A stretch of DNA of 64,000 bases, taken from the NCBI GenBank assembly GCA_021292105.1, contig CM037868.1, positions 34,537,523 to 34,601,522 on the forward strand. Direction: 5' to 3'. Every line of letters begins with the position of its first letter. Position 1 is the first letter of the stretch. Origin of the DNA: Anadara kagoshimensis (taxonomy: Eukaryota; Mollusca; Bivalvia; Arcoida; Arcidae). The position numbers and the translations under genes were made by a program. Of the stretch, positions 41,034 to 53,240 are shown piece by piece. The notes beneath the pieces are model-generated. The model saw nothing but the letters and a program-made list of their open reading frames with translations. It was not told the DNA's origin and ran no database searches.

Positions 41034-42992
41034 CTAAGGTTTTATCATATTGTAAATGTTCACTTTTGCAGGATAAGAGTATGAAACAAACAATCTGTCA
41101 CTGTTATCATCAAACTGAATTCCATAAGGCCGGTCCAATTCTGTAAGTAGGATCCTTATCAAAACCCCCTCTGATGATAACTGAAACACATTTCCTGATG
41201 ATTCTCCAGCAATATAAACATTGCCCTCCCTATCTGATGTTACGTCACGTGGATTCTGTAACTCAGGATGTGTGAATTTCTGAACCTCTTGTAGGTCTCT
41301 GGATCTTACAAAGTGACAAGAGTGATTGCTGTAGTTAGTGTAAACAATCTTCCTCTCTCCGTAATTAACGATAGCTACACCTCCTATAGTACCGTTTGTG
41401 TTGATTTCCTTCTCTTTCTTTCCATCTTTATCTAATATCAAAAGTTTGTCCTTACATCCGACATAAAGTTTGTTGTCACTACTAGTTATTCCACCACACC
41501 AGACACCTAATGATTCTGTTTTCTTTACTATTAGTGTTGGAATGTTTATGTAGTCAATAACATTGTCATTGCATCGTGTTACCACCGCAGTAGTGGGATC
41601 AATCATACAGACATCGTACACTTCACCTGATAAGGCACCACTTTGTTTGATCAAGTCACCTTTACTTTTAAATAAAGCAAGTCTCTGTACATCGTATAAG
41701 GGTAATAGTAATGTGTTATGTGGCATAAAACAGCCTCCAAAGAGCCATGTATCAACTCCGCTTTTGTCTTTGATAGAAAAAGAAGATACAAGTTCAGGAA
41801 TGCATTCTTTCAAATTTATTCTCACAGGTTTTGGGTACTTTGCAGCAGATACACTCACTCTCTCTGTGACATCTATCTGCCCAACAGTCTGTAACTCTGT
41901 AATCAACTTTTGAACATCGCCATTCAGTCTAAACTCGTACTCGACTATTTTATGTTTTTCATGTATTTGTTCCACTTCTGTCACCTGTTCTTTTTCTTGT
42001 TTTAGTATTTTCTTCATTTCTAAAAACATTTGAGGCTCACTTGAATGCGTTCTGCATGTTTCCATCATATTCATACAATTTTCTACAATTTTGTTCCTGT
42101 TTTCTAGGTCTTCAATGGAACTGGTCAGTTCTTTAACTCTTTGGTTGTGTTTTTGTGTAAGCTCTTGAAAAAAATTCGAAAGCAACCTATCAAATTTATC
42201 AAGGATCCTCTGTCTCGTATCTTGTAATTCTTTCTCAATAGCTGTTTTCTGGTCTCCCAATGTTTTGATTATCCCCCTTTTCTCGTTGATGAGATCTTGA
42301 TTTAAAGCACTGGTATCTTTCAAGCGTTGTAATAGGTCGACAAGATCTTTGGAATCTAGAACCCCATTGGCTGCCTCTTCAAGCGTTGTAACCTGATCAC
42401 ACTTCCGGTGATGTATGGTTATACACGTTGTGCAACATGGTTGGTTATGGTCCATGCAAAACGCCTCTATACTCTTACCTCTGTGATTTTCACACATCAC
42501 ATTCGACGTTATCAAAGGAATGACCGACATTTCTTCTATATTTTTCAAAACGTGGCATTTTGTTATTTTTTGTTTCTTGTGGACAGATGCGCATACCTGA
42601 CAATACGCTTCGTTACATTCTAAACACCAACTGACTGCTGTGACGTCATCATCCATCGATTTACAAGGATCACAAAGCTTTACTTTCGCTTTTAGTTTAT
42701 TTTGATCCATTAACGAAACTATCGTATGATTTAACGGAAATTGTTTGGCCCACTCATTATGGTTAACCTCTGGGTCTGGAGGCGTTGCCGTTCGTCTACA
42801 GACTGGGCAGTTGAATTGGGATTTTCCAACTTTGTTTTCACTTTCACTTTTAAAAGCGGAGATTATATACGAGTGTAAACAAGTCTCACAAAAATTATGA
42901 AGACATGGAAGACATTTCGGTGTTTTAAATTCCTCCAGACATATAGGACACGTAGTTATATCAATATCTTTTGTTGGTTTTGATAAAGCCAT
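41034..42992 (-). CDS. TRIM-B: RING/B-box/coiled-coil/NHL-like propeller protein
   Basis: This is a single coding exon of 652 codons; I take the ATG at 42992 although the frame opens three codons earlier at a GTG. All RING ligands (C15 to C65), B-box 1 (C107 to C134) and B-box 2 (C167 to C190) residues are conserved, followed by the coiled coil and the propeller. By hand alignment it differs from TRIM-A at about 55 of 652 positions: about 11 in the first 210 residues, 16 in the coiled-coil part and 28 in the propeller. Propeller changes are often radical (for example Asp to His, Leu to Glu, Ser to Trp, Tyr to Gly). It is intact, so both duplicates may be functional. Confidence 0.92.
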   Translation of the reverse strand: MALSKPTKDIDITTCPICLEEFKTPKCLPCLHNFCETCLHSYIISAFKSESENKVGKSQFNCPVCRRTATPPDPEVNHNEWAKQFPLNHTIVSLMDQNKLKAKVKLCDPCKSMDDDVTAVSWCLECNEAYCQVCASVHKKQKITKCHVLKNIEEMSVIPLITSNVMCENHRGKSIEAFCMDHNQPCCTTCITIHHRKCDQVTTLEEAANGVLDSKDLVDLLQRLKDTSALNQDLINEKRGIIKTLGDQKTAIEKELQDTRQRILDKFDRLLSNFFQELTQKHNQRVKELTSSIEDLENRNKIVENCMNMMETCRTHSSEPQMFLEMKKILKQEKEQVTEVEQIHEKHKIVEYEFRLNGDVQKLITELQTVGQIDVTERVSVSAAKYPKPVRINLKECIPELVSSFSIKDKSGVDTWLFGGCFMPHNTLLLPLYDVQRLALFKSKGDLIKQSGALSGEVYDVCMIDPTTAVVTRCNDNVIDYINIPTLIVKKTESLGVWCGGITSSDNKLYVGCKDKLLILDKDGKKEKEINTNGTIGGVAIVNYGERKIVYTNYSNHSCHFVRSRDLQEVQKFTHPELQNPRDVTSDREGNVYIAGESSGNVFQLSSEGVLIRILLTELDRPYGIQFDDNSDRLFVSYSYPAKVNIYNMIKP

Positions 42993-44814
42993 TGCTATCA
43001 CATGACTTCTTATACTGTCATATATGCCTTAATGTTAACAAATTTTATCACTCAACAAACCTCCTTTTGATCAATAAATGTCATTGTTTCAATGTTTTAA
43101 ATCTAGTTTATAATAGATTGTTACCATATAACACGGTAAATACACACTACAAATAGCGTAATACTAACAATGAGCTCTTTTCCTACCTTGTAGTTCTTTG
43201 GCGATGGTTCAATAACTGTGAACTTTATCACCAAGGGAGATAATTAGCAACATTTTTTTAAGTGTTAGCTTTCCACAAAAGAGAAAAAATCGTTACTGCT
43301 ATGACACAAAACTGAAATTTAGATGAAAACGAGGCAATTTCATTTCATGTATGCCTTTAGTGATTATTCAGTCACACTTCTTGTACTTTGAAGTCGATGT
43401 CGTGCTAAATTTTCCCAACGAAAATAACAAAACAGTAGATCCTGAATAAACTGGACACGTATTTTAGACTTTGTATGTATTCTCCATTTGGATGGAAATA
43501 ATAAATAGGGATTTCATGTATCGAAGGAAAATAGTCAGCAACATAAATAGATGAATAAATATATAAATACGTTTAACACCTTTACATACAAGTTCAGTAT
43601 GTTCGGGGTTTTTTTTGGTTTTTTTTTTAATCTGAAGAGTCTGTCGCCAAATAAGCATACATATATATATTTAATTACATTCACATGTGATGATTGTCGC
43701 TAGCTAAGCAGGAGATAATTTGTAAGTTTTCAAACTTTTTTACTTCTGTGATTGTGAATTGGACAGGACCATTGTGTTTGTTTAGTATTGGCACAGAAAC
43801 AAAATTTGTTTGGCGGTGGATCCGCTTTGATCTCAATCCATAGATACGTTTTTTTTTTAAAAAGATAGTGTGCGTATTCGAAATTTGTGAAAGTAGACAA
43901 TTTTCTTTCAGTTTTAAGGCCAAGAAAGATCAAGTAAGTAGCCCAGTTTCCAAAAAGTACCTCTAAAATGTTTGTTGCTAACATTAAGCGGTACAGCTGA
44001 TTAAATCTGATACATAAATATTATTGGTATAAACAATATGTCATTGAAAATTAAAAGATATACAAAAATGAGCTGCAACAAAATTCCTAAAATATCCCTA
44101 GTAAATTGGTCCATAGGGTCCGGGTTGGGTTCAAATAAGTGACAACGTGCTTAACATGTGACACACGGCGTTACTATCATACACAACAACGGCCAATGAA
44201 ATGCTACGATAAATAAACCAATGAAATTACACGTTACAAAACGAAAGTGCCCTTATTAAAGTGACCGGATATGAAAAGAGTTTACATTAACAACACGTAG
44301 CAAGCGATACCCCATAAACGGTTTACTCAAAAGAAAAAAAATATGATATAAGTATGGTAACTATAAAAGTGAAATCACGGTAACTAGAACTATAATATGA
44401 ATATTAAAGTTGTCAACGAGTATTCGTGTAATCGAGTACTCAATCGGAAAATCGGTAACCGATCACAATTTTAATAATCGGCATGGGGCCACTCGTTGCA
44501 CTGTTTATTGTAAGTTAAAATTGGTAATCGAAGTTGTGGGCGGCAGTCAAAAGGGTGGGTCGTACTTTTCCCGATCGGAAAATAATTACTTTATTTCCAT
44601 GTTTGTTATATCCTTCGATTCACATTAATCGTGCGTGCCACTTATTTAGTTTAAAATGCGATACCACGCGTGACATAAATAAAACCCTCACCAAAACTTT
44701 ACTCTGCAACTACTACACACGACCACTTAAAATTTTGATTTTGTGTGCAAGTTTAGAATGTGGTCTCACCCCGCAAGTCTGCCAGACAACTTGTATCTGT
44801 TTACAACTTAGTTT
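42993..44814. other. Upstream region of TRIM-B
   Basis: This is collinear with 23306-25185 of unit 1. It holds one CAAGGGAGATAA motif (43231), a T-run near 43605-43630 and no coding region. Similarity to unit 1 stops after TTTACAACTTAG at about 44811, where the foldback block begins. Confidence 0.6.
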
Positions 44815-44927
44815 GTAATAACGCGAATTGAAAGGCGTAATAACGCGAATTAAAAAGCGTCATAACGAGAATTGAAAGGCGTAATACGCAAATTGAAAGG
44901 GGTTATAACGCGAAATACTGTCGTACT

Positions 44928-46396
44928 AACAGTATGGGCCTGTCGGAAGTTTTACACTGCGCTAACGAAACGAAGTTCGGCTTCCGAGTGACCGAGATAT
45001 GGACAGCAAGCTGCCAAAATATAAATCTCAGCCACCGAGTGATCGAAATATGGACAGCAAGCTGCCAAAATATCAATCTCAGCCACCGAGTGACCAAGAT
45101 ATGGATAGCTAGCGGCCAAAATATAAATCTCAGTGACCGAGATATGGACAGCAAGCTGCGAAAATATAAATCTCAGCCACCGAGTGACCGAGATATGGTC
45201 AGCTAGCTGCCAAAATATAAAGCTCAGCCACCGAGTGACCGAGATATGGACAGCTAGCTGCCAAGATATAAATCTCAGCCACTGATTGACTGAGATATGG
45301 ACAGCAGGCTGCCAAAATATAAATCTCAGCCACCGAGTGGCCGAGATATGGACAGCTAGCTGCCAAAATATAAATCTCAGCCACCGAGTGACCGAGATAT
45401 GGTCAGCAAGCTGCCAAAATATAAAGCTCAGCCACCGAGTGACCGAGATATGGACAGCTAGCTGCCAAGATATAAATCTCAGCCACTGATTGACTGAGAT
45501 ATGGACAGCAGGCTGCCAAAATATAAATCTCAGCCACCGAGTGACCGAGATATTGACAGCAAGCTGCCAAAATATAAATCTCAGCCACCGAGTGACCGAG
45601 ATATGGACAGCTAGCTGCCAAGATATAAAACTCAGCCACCGAGTGACCGCGATATGTACAGCAAGCTGCCAAAATATAAATCTCAGCCACCGAGTGACCG
45701 AGATATGAACAGCAAGCTGCCAAAATATAAAGCTCAGCCACCGTGTGACCGAGCTATGTACAGCTAGCTGCCAAAATATAAATCTCAGCCACCGTGTGAC
45801 CGAGCTATGTACAGCTAGCTGCCAAGATATAAATCTCAGTCACCGAGTGACCGAGATATGGACAGCAAGCTGGCAAAATATAAATCTCAGCCACCGAGTG
45901 ACCCAGATATGAACAGCAAGCTGCCAAAATATAAATCTCAGCCACCGAGTGACCGAGATATGGACAACAAGCTGTCAAAATATAAATCTCAGCCACCGAG
46001 TGACCGAGATATGGACAACAAGCTGCCAAGATATAAATCTCAGCCACCGAGTGACCGAGATATGGACAGCAAGCTGCCTAGATATAAATCTCAGCCACCT
46101 AGTGACCGAGATATGGACAGCAAGCTGCCAAAATATAAATCTCAGCCACCGAGTGACCGAGATATGGACAACAAGCTGCCAAAATATAAATCTCAGCCGT
46201 CGAGTGATCGAGATATGGACAACAAGCTGCGAAAATATAAATCTAAGCCACCGTGTGGCCGAGATATGGCCGAGATATGGACAACAAGCTGCGAAAATAT
46301 AAATCTCAGCCACCGAGTGACCGTGATATGGACAGATAGCTGCAAAGATATAGAGCTCAGCTAACGAATGACCGAGATATGGACAGCAAGCTGTCA
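44928..46396. repeat. 51-bp satellite array, about 27 copies
   Basis: The unit is GACCGAGATATGGACAGCAA, GCTGCCAAAATATAAATCTC, AGCCACCGAGT. Because 51 is a multiple of three, several frames on both strands stay open and give repetitive pseudo-proteins; these are not genes. The array opens with GTATGGGCCTGTCGGAAGTT, which resembles the end of the TACAGACCTGTC element family, and the unit matches that family's subterminal segment. Confidence 0.9.
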
Positions 46397-46528
46397 AGAA
46401 ATAAGGCGTACGAACGCGAATTGAAAGGCGTTGTAACGCGAAATAAAGGCGTGTTAACGCAGATGCCTACAATAATGATGTGGAGGTCCTGGGGTTCAAT
46501 CTCTAACCCCTCTTTACATACATATTAA

Positions 46529-46530
<2 letters not shown>

Positions 46531-46576
<46 letters not shown>
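46531..46576. repeat. (GT)n microsatellite
   Basis: There are about 22 GT dinucleotides between the satellite and the right iterons of the foldback block. Confidence 0.97.
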
Positions 46577-48009
46577 ACAACTATATGTAATGTAATAAGC
46601 TGTTTTATATGTATTTATTCTATGAAAATTCAAAAACTGCACATCATCAATGAACATATTATTCAGTAAAACATAGTGAAAGGTTTCTTTTCAATGTTAA
46701 AGGTTTTTTTTCATAAAGTGTATCATTTTATTTATGGGGATGGAAATCTTTTAAGTAATCTGAAATATAAACATTGGCAATATACACATGGCTATTTATT
46801 AAAATGTTTCCTGTCCAATTGTCAATCGCTAACTTTTAACAATGATTAAATGACATTTGTGACATCTAAGTATGAAAAGATCAACGTTTAATCACTTGCA
46901 GTTGCCTTAAGCTGTTCAAACTAAAACCAATCTGTTTGTGGTGAGGGTGTTAACCTATGGAGAGAAACATTCTTCAGGGAAGTGACTGCTCTATATATGG
47001 AAAAAAAGGCATTATAACGCCTTTTTACTTCGCGTTAGTACGCCTTTTAATCCTTTCAATTAGCGTTATTACGCCTTCTAAATGTGTTATAATGCCTTCA
47101 TTTCGCGTTATATACATGTAACGCCTTTCAATTCGCATTATTACGCCTTTCTAAATGCGTTATAATGCCTTTATTTCGCGTTATTACGCCTTTATTTCGC
47201 GTTATTACGCCTTCTAATTCGCGTTATAATGTCTTTCAATTGGCGTTATTACGCCTTTCTAAATGCGTTATAATGCCTTTATTTCGCGTTATAACGCCTT
47301 TGAATTCGCGTTATAACGCCTTTTTTCGCATTATAACGCCTTTATTTTACGTAATTACGCTTTTCTTTTCTTTGCTCATGTGCTTAATAGGCTTTCGTAT
47401 TGTATAAACCAAAATCAGGTACATTCTTTGCGATGGTGATATTCAACAACTAGAATGTTGAATAACAAAATTATTTTTTTCCATCACGGCGTCGATGTCT
47501 ATGTAAATCGAGTTTGAAGCCAAATGTTTTCATTAAAATGGGAGAGAAACAATCCATTATAAGACTGTCGCAAGCCTCGTCTCTGACTGAGATGTTCAAT
47601 CCCTCAGGTGAGATTTCCCTATCCTACATGGATACTCATAATGGATTCTTATAATTTACTATATAGGATATTCTTCAATCACATAAGTGATCACAAAAGT
47701 TTCATTTTAAGGTTACGTGAAGTGCGAGTGGTAAATCAAATGACTACATTTACAAAAAAATATCACGATGTAAATTATAAGCAAATGTTGAAAAGGTTAT
47801 ACAACTCAAGTTCAATGTCATTATCAAGCACTTTTGAGGGATTGCCTACCATTTTAAAAGATGCAATCCATTCTGTAATTAAAACCACGTCATTGGCTCA
47901 GTTGGCAGAGTGTTTGCTCTTATCATAGTGAAATTGTTTGTTTTAGTGTTGCGGAGCCGCCATAGGTACCGAAACTGCTAGTATATTTCAGGAATCGGGG
48001 ATCACACTG

Positions 48010-48335
48010 AGAACAGACGTTCTATTTCTTTGCCCTCTCTGTTGGTAGAAATGTTTGCTTTGCTAGTAGGTAAGTGTGGGTTTGAACCCCGACCGGGTCT
48101 GACCCAAGACATGGAAGTGGATAGTCAAGCACTCGGCAATACGAAACGAAATCAACGGTTCTTTCGGATTGGAACTTAACATAAACGAGGTCCCTTGTAA
48201 CGGTAGGAGTGGCACGATAATTAATCATGCTGTATAATGAACAGGAAATATTTTTTCACCTACTATAACTGGCGAGGTCTCGATATAAGTGAAATTTCAT
48301 TGATTGGGACATTAAACACCATTCTAACATAGCCC
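48010..48335 (+). repeat. tRNA-headed SINE, unit 2 copy
   Basis: This is the counterpart of 26100-26435, with GGGTTTGAACCCCGACCGGG as B box. A 14-base stretch (TGACTGTTCTTTCG-like) is missing from the head-body junction, so it reads GGATAGTCAAGCACTCGGCA. Confidence 0.75.
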
Positions 48336-49756
48336 GGCTCTTCTTTCATATAAAATATATGAAGAGAGCCAGTCGTGGTAAAATAATCGATAACCCGTTG
48401 CTGTTCAGTATTTGTAACATTTATGTTTTCAGAGCACTAAGCCCCGCCTTCTTTGACGCCATTTTATCATTTCAACGAATTTAGACACGACTACTTTGAC
48501 GTTACAATAAAGAAAGGAACCCAAAATCAGACTTGAGAGGTTAAAGGGTCATGCTTGTTTACTGAAATGTAAACGTTATTTTTGTCAATTTTGTCAAAGT
48601 TAATTTAAGAAAAAATCAGGAATTGTAAATGTTATTGTATAAATAAAATAAAATAAAGCCTGGAATGTTCCATAGTATTTGATGACCTTGTTATGAATAT
48701 GTGAAATTTAATATAACCATAATGTGTGCAATTTTTAAATGTTATTCAAATGCTGAATTACGGCTCTAGTTAATCAGGAAACACTAGATTATGTTTTATA
48801 CAAAACTTTCATTTGAAAAGAAAGGCTAAACTGTGCATGATTTTTTGGAAAACTATTACTTACTATTGAACTATGTGTTATTATCTCCCTTTGCAATTAT
48901 TATCATGGTTTTTTTGTTATGTTACTTTATTGTATTATATTAACAATTATTTATAATTATATTTTATATACAAAAAACCCTTTTTAAAAGTAAAGCACAA
49001 AAGTGTTTTTGGAAACCTATGACTATTAATTAAAAAAAGTTTTGTTTATTATCTCCCTTGGTAATGGCCATATTGTTTTATTGAGGTATACTTCGGAACA
49101 TAAATTGACTGGTTTACAACTATTCGGGTATGTTAAATTCGAATGCATTAAGTGCAATTCAGTAGGATAGCCAAGTCCAAAATGTGCGTTGGTTTTAAAA
49201 TTTGAGACCTTCCGCGGTAAATAAAAAGGGATTACTTTTTGGCAAGTGTCTGAACCCGAAAAAAATTCGCCATTTTCAGAATCGTTTTTATACCAAAAAA
49301 ATAACATTTCTAGCTACGAATATGATGCAAGCGTGTGAGGAATTAATTAAACTTTCTACATGTATCAAAAAGTCCGAGATAAAACGCCACATTTACTTAA
49401 AATTACTGATATCCCGACGATAACCGATTTCTCTTGAAAATCAACAGAAATTTCTTCTCCATTTTTGAAACTGGTACGTTTTTTGTGTAAAGAATACTTT
49501 TCCTAGAAATTTTAATACAATGCCAGAAAATTATTATAGTTTACGCCTGTAAATTATCGTACCTGGTGCATGAGGGTTAAATATGCGAAAATTGCAAAAA
49601 TCCAACAGCATGATTTCAGTACGTCTTGTTGTCAATGAAAACAAATATGGCCGCGACCTTGATAAGCATTGTTCCAACGTAATGACGTAAACAACGTTTC
49701 TCCTGTCAAATATATAGGTCAACTGTCTACTGTATACACAGTACACGCGATGTACA

Positions 49757-49976
49757 GTACAGACCTGTCGAAAGTTTAACACTAAGCTAACCAAAAGAAG
49801 TCAAAGCTCGACTGCCGAGTGCCTAAGATATGGAAAGGTAGCGGTCGAAAAGCTGCTGAGAGATAGATGGCAACTGCTGTCGATATTTATAAACACCAAA
49901 CGAGGGACCAATATGGACTGTCGGCACTAATTCGTTAGCTGGATGCTAAACTTTGTACAGGTCTGTACTGTATTTA
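49757..49976. mobile_element. TACAGACCTGTC-family element nested in the TIR element
   Basis: The ends TACAGTACAGACCTGTCGAA and the complement-like TTTGTACAGGTCTGTACTGT bound 220 bases. The subterminal part reads GACTGCCGAGTGCCTAAGAT then ATGGAAAGGTAGCGGTCGAA, the recognisable precursor of the 51-bp satellite unit. Confidence 0.8.
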
Positions 49977-50059
49977 TCGATTTTTTTGCAACAGGCATCC
50001 TCATCTGGCACACATCATATGACGTGTTTGTTGATGGAGATACTTTAGGACCCCAACAG

Positions 50060-50161
50060 GAATAAATAAATAAATGATAAATAAATAAATAAATAAATAA
50101 GAAATTCTACAGAGAAATAAGTTAGAGCTGGGACACAGTATGTTGAGCAGGTTACAAAAAA

Positions 50162-50212
<51 letters not shown>

Positions 50213-50269
50213 CTCAGAAATTGTTCAGAGAAATAAGTTAGAACTGGGACACAATATTTCAGCAGTTAA

Positions 50270-50328
<59 letters not shown>

Positions 50329-50385
50329 GTAATTCTACAGAGAAATAAGTTAGAGCTGGGACACAATATGTCAGCAGTTAATAAT

Positions 50386-50416
<31 letters not shown>

Positions 50417-50463
50417 CTATAGAGAAATAAGTTAGAGCTGGGACACAATATGTCAGCAGTTAA

Positions 50464-50514
<51 letters not shown>

Positions 50515-50765
50515 GTAATTCTACAGAGAAATAAGTTAGAGCTGGGACACAATATGTCAGCAGTTAATAAATAAATAAATAAATAAGAAATTCTACAGAG
50601 AAATAAGTTAAAGCTGGGACACAGTATGTTGAGCAGGTTACAAAATGTCTAGCAGGTTAGAGATGATAATAAATGAAAATAAATAAATAAATAAATAAAT
50701 CAGACATTCTACAGAGAAATAAGTTAGAGCTGGGACACAGTATTTTGAGCATGTTAGTGATGATA
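50060..50765. repeat. Composite array of (AATA)n and a ~50-base spacer unit
   Basis: About seven copies of TTCTACAGAGAAATAAGTTA, GAGCTGGGACACAATATGTC, AGCAGTTAA alternate with runs of (AATA) of very different length (4 to 15 repeats). It is entirely inside the TIR element. Confidence 0.9.
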
Positions 50766-53240
50766 AATAGGGTAAATACATAAAAAGAGATCCAAATAAG
50801 TTGCATTTTGTCTTTCCTCAAGGTACTAACATGAAATGTGGCATGGCTACCATGGAAAGTAACCTCAGATATTTTTTGGAAAAATAAAACAAATATTTTT
50901 ATATGAACAAAATTAACATTTAAAAAATAAAAGATATTGAATTACTAAAAAGTTAAAAAAAATTATGAACAGGCAGATAGTTAGAAATTTTGTCATACTG
51001 TTGTTTGTTAAATGAATGACAAGTGGGCCATAATAGCATTTAAAAGGACTAAAATTGTCTAAATTATCAAATTTAATTTAGAAACTACACAAACAGGTGA
51101 TTATATGGGGGGGGGGGTACTTTCTAGTTGTTCTGGCTGTGATAAATAGATAAATCATTTACAAATAGATCAATGGGATCATATGGCAGTGTTCATTCTA
51201 GAAAGGGGCTGTTGATCCTTTATTTTGCCAAATGGCACCGTTGTAAAGGCCATAGTGGGCCACATTTGAAATTAGATTTCAAATGCAAGTTCAAAATATT
51301 TGATAACATTGTCATATATGAAAGCTACATTATATGAAACTTTTAAATACTTCATTACAAAAGCTTTTACATCAGCCTAAAAGACTACAAGTCACATCAA
51401 ACATTAGATGTATGCAAAATTATTGATGTTAATCAACTTATTAGAGGAATTTTATTAGAAATGAACCCATCTGAAAAAATCCTAGAATGAACACTCATGG
51501 TTATTACTGTTTACACAAAGTGGAACATTTTTCAAAGAAAAATGCATTATGTGTGACTAAACCAACTTTGTAAATTGTAATCATGTTGAATGTCTCATTT
51601 TATGTAAAATTAAAACATAACATTTATGAATGTTTCATTTTATATAGAATTAAAAAATCAACAAAATATCAATATCCTTAACATACTGGGAATTTTATAC
51701 CATAACACATATATGAATTGAATGCTTCTCTTGATACTGAATACCTCTTTTTTTCACCACATGAAATGCTTTTCATGCACCCCTATCTGAAGTGTAGCAT
51801 ACAGGTAACAGCATAGGTTAAAATCTTACTATGTAAGAAAGTTTGCCAGTTCTCTTGTTGAGTGGTGTAGCCTAACTATTTTGAGTTTGGGGCCAGCTCA
51901 CTTCATAAAAGAATTTGTAACAGTAATAAATGGCTTAAATGTGTAAACATTAAGTGACCCACACTCGATTTAGAAGCCATTGGCTACTGGGCCCCTGCAA
52001 ATCTTCATCCCTGTACCTAGTTCCCCCCCTTAATCTCATTTACCTGATTATAATTGAAATACTAGTAATCTTGAATGGAGTGTGTATACCAACCAATCAA
52101 TTCTAAATTCAACTGATAAATCAATAAATCTGGAATAGGCCTAGTGTATTACAATTATTTTAAATTCTTTCAAACTAATAATGCCCATTTGGATACACTG
52201 TGTCAAGAATTTCACTGCATTTGCATAAACTTATTTCTTAATGTTATTATAAAACCAGTTCCCATGAATTTTCCTGAAAGAAGGTGATATTTATTTATCG
52301 GAATTTTACAATTTTACAGAAACTACTGAAATTTCTAAATATTTTACAGATCTGTATTTAAACATTATAATATGGAGTTAAATTTTTAACCAAGTCAAAT
52401 GAAATCCACATGATTGGTATTCACTTTTCCTATTTCCTACTTCCACATAGTCTATTTTAAATGTTATTTGTGATATGTCAAGTTGACTTAAAACTTTTAA
52501 TGAAGCAAAATAATCAACTTTTCATGTCTAAATTGTACTAAAATAATAATGCCGGGGTTATTGGCATCAGAACAGAAACAAAAATTTAAATAATAAAGAC
52601 CAATCTTGTGTTGACTCTGGCTAAACTAACATGGGAGATGTTTCCTCATTTTGGGAAATATTTCATAAAGAAAAATCCAGTCTAACCCTCTTTAATGATG
52701 TTACCTTATTTATCCAATGATATGTACTGATATGACAGACAGGTTCTGTTTATTTTTTGCCAACAAAGCAAAATCAGTTGGTAATTTTCAGTAATTCTGA
52801 GTCCCTAACTAGCCCTACATGAGCAGGTTGCACTGTACACTGTATTGGTACAGATCCCGAGTCCATATGGGTAAAATTAGAACACATGCGTATCTAATGT
52901 GTTCGACAGCCATGCAGATCGATCATACATGACAAATAAGGCAAAAAAGCTTGACTATTTTGTCCAAAATACACGATGACATTTTCTGCATGCTAAAATT
53001 GGGATCGAAGCGGGGCGAATGCTAATCAAATATGTCCGACTAGAAGTAGTTCCAAAAAATCGGCAGATTAGACGAGAAATGGGGTGAAAATACAATATTT
53101 TTAAGGAAAAACTTACTTTATTTCAACAAAAATATATCCACAGCGTCTCTCGATTATCAAATTTATACATTACATACAATAAGGAAGCTGTCTTAGCATT
53201 TTTTCTGTGTCAAATTAGCCGGAAAGGGGGCGGCCCATGA
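50766..53240. other. Interior of the TIR element, no recognised content
   Basis: AT-rich sequence with a G10 run at 51109-51118. No coding region and no repeat shared with the rest of the window that I can see. Confidence 0.5.

Larger units (their letters stand above)
44815..47375. mobile_element. Foldback-like element with iteron-built inverted ends, carrying a 51-bp satellite
   Basis: The left end has about five 22-base iterons of TAATAACGCGAATTGAAAGG type (44816-44920), with two or three more at 46398-46465. The right end (about 47010-47370) has about 16 iterons in the opposite orientation (CGCGTTATTACGCCTTTATT and variants). Inverted ends built of short tandem repeats are the hallmark of foldback (FB/TU-like) elements. 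It replaces sequence present at 25190-25790 in unit 1. The exact target duplication is not identifiable. Confidence 0.65.

Noticed and set aside
44934-46397. Several overlapping open frames on both strands giving repetitive proteins (EIWTASCQNINLSHRV; AEIYILAACCPYLGHSV; DSKLPKYKSQPPSDRD)
   Set aside because: The 51-bp satellite unit is a multiple of three, so frames stay open on both strands at once. Reading all of them as genes is impossible, and the array is non-coding in origin.
49534-49794. Minus-strand 86-codon frame in the TIR element as a transposase remnant
   Set aside because: No catalytic or DNA-binding motif is recognisable, and it overlaps the nested TACAGACCTGTC element.
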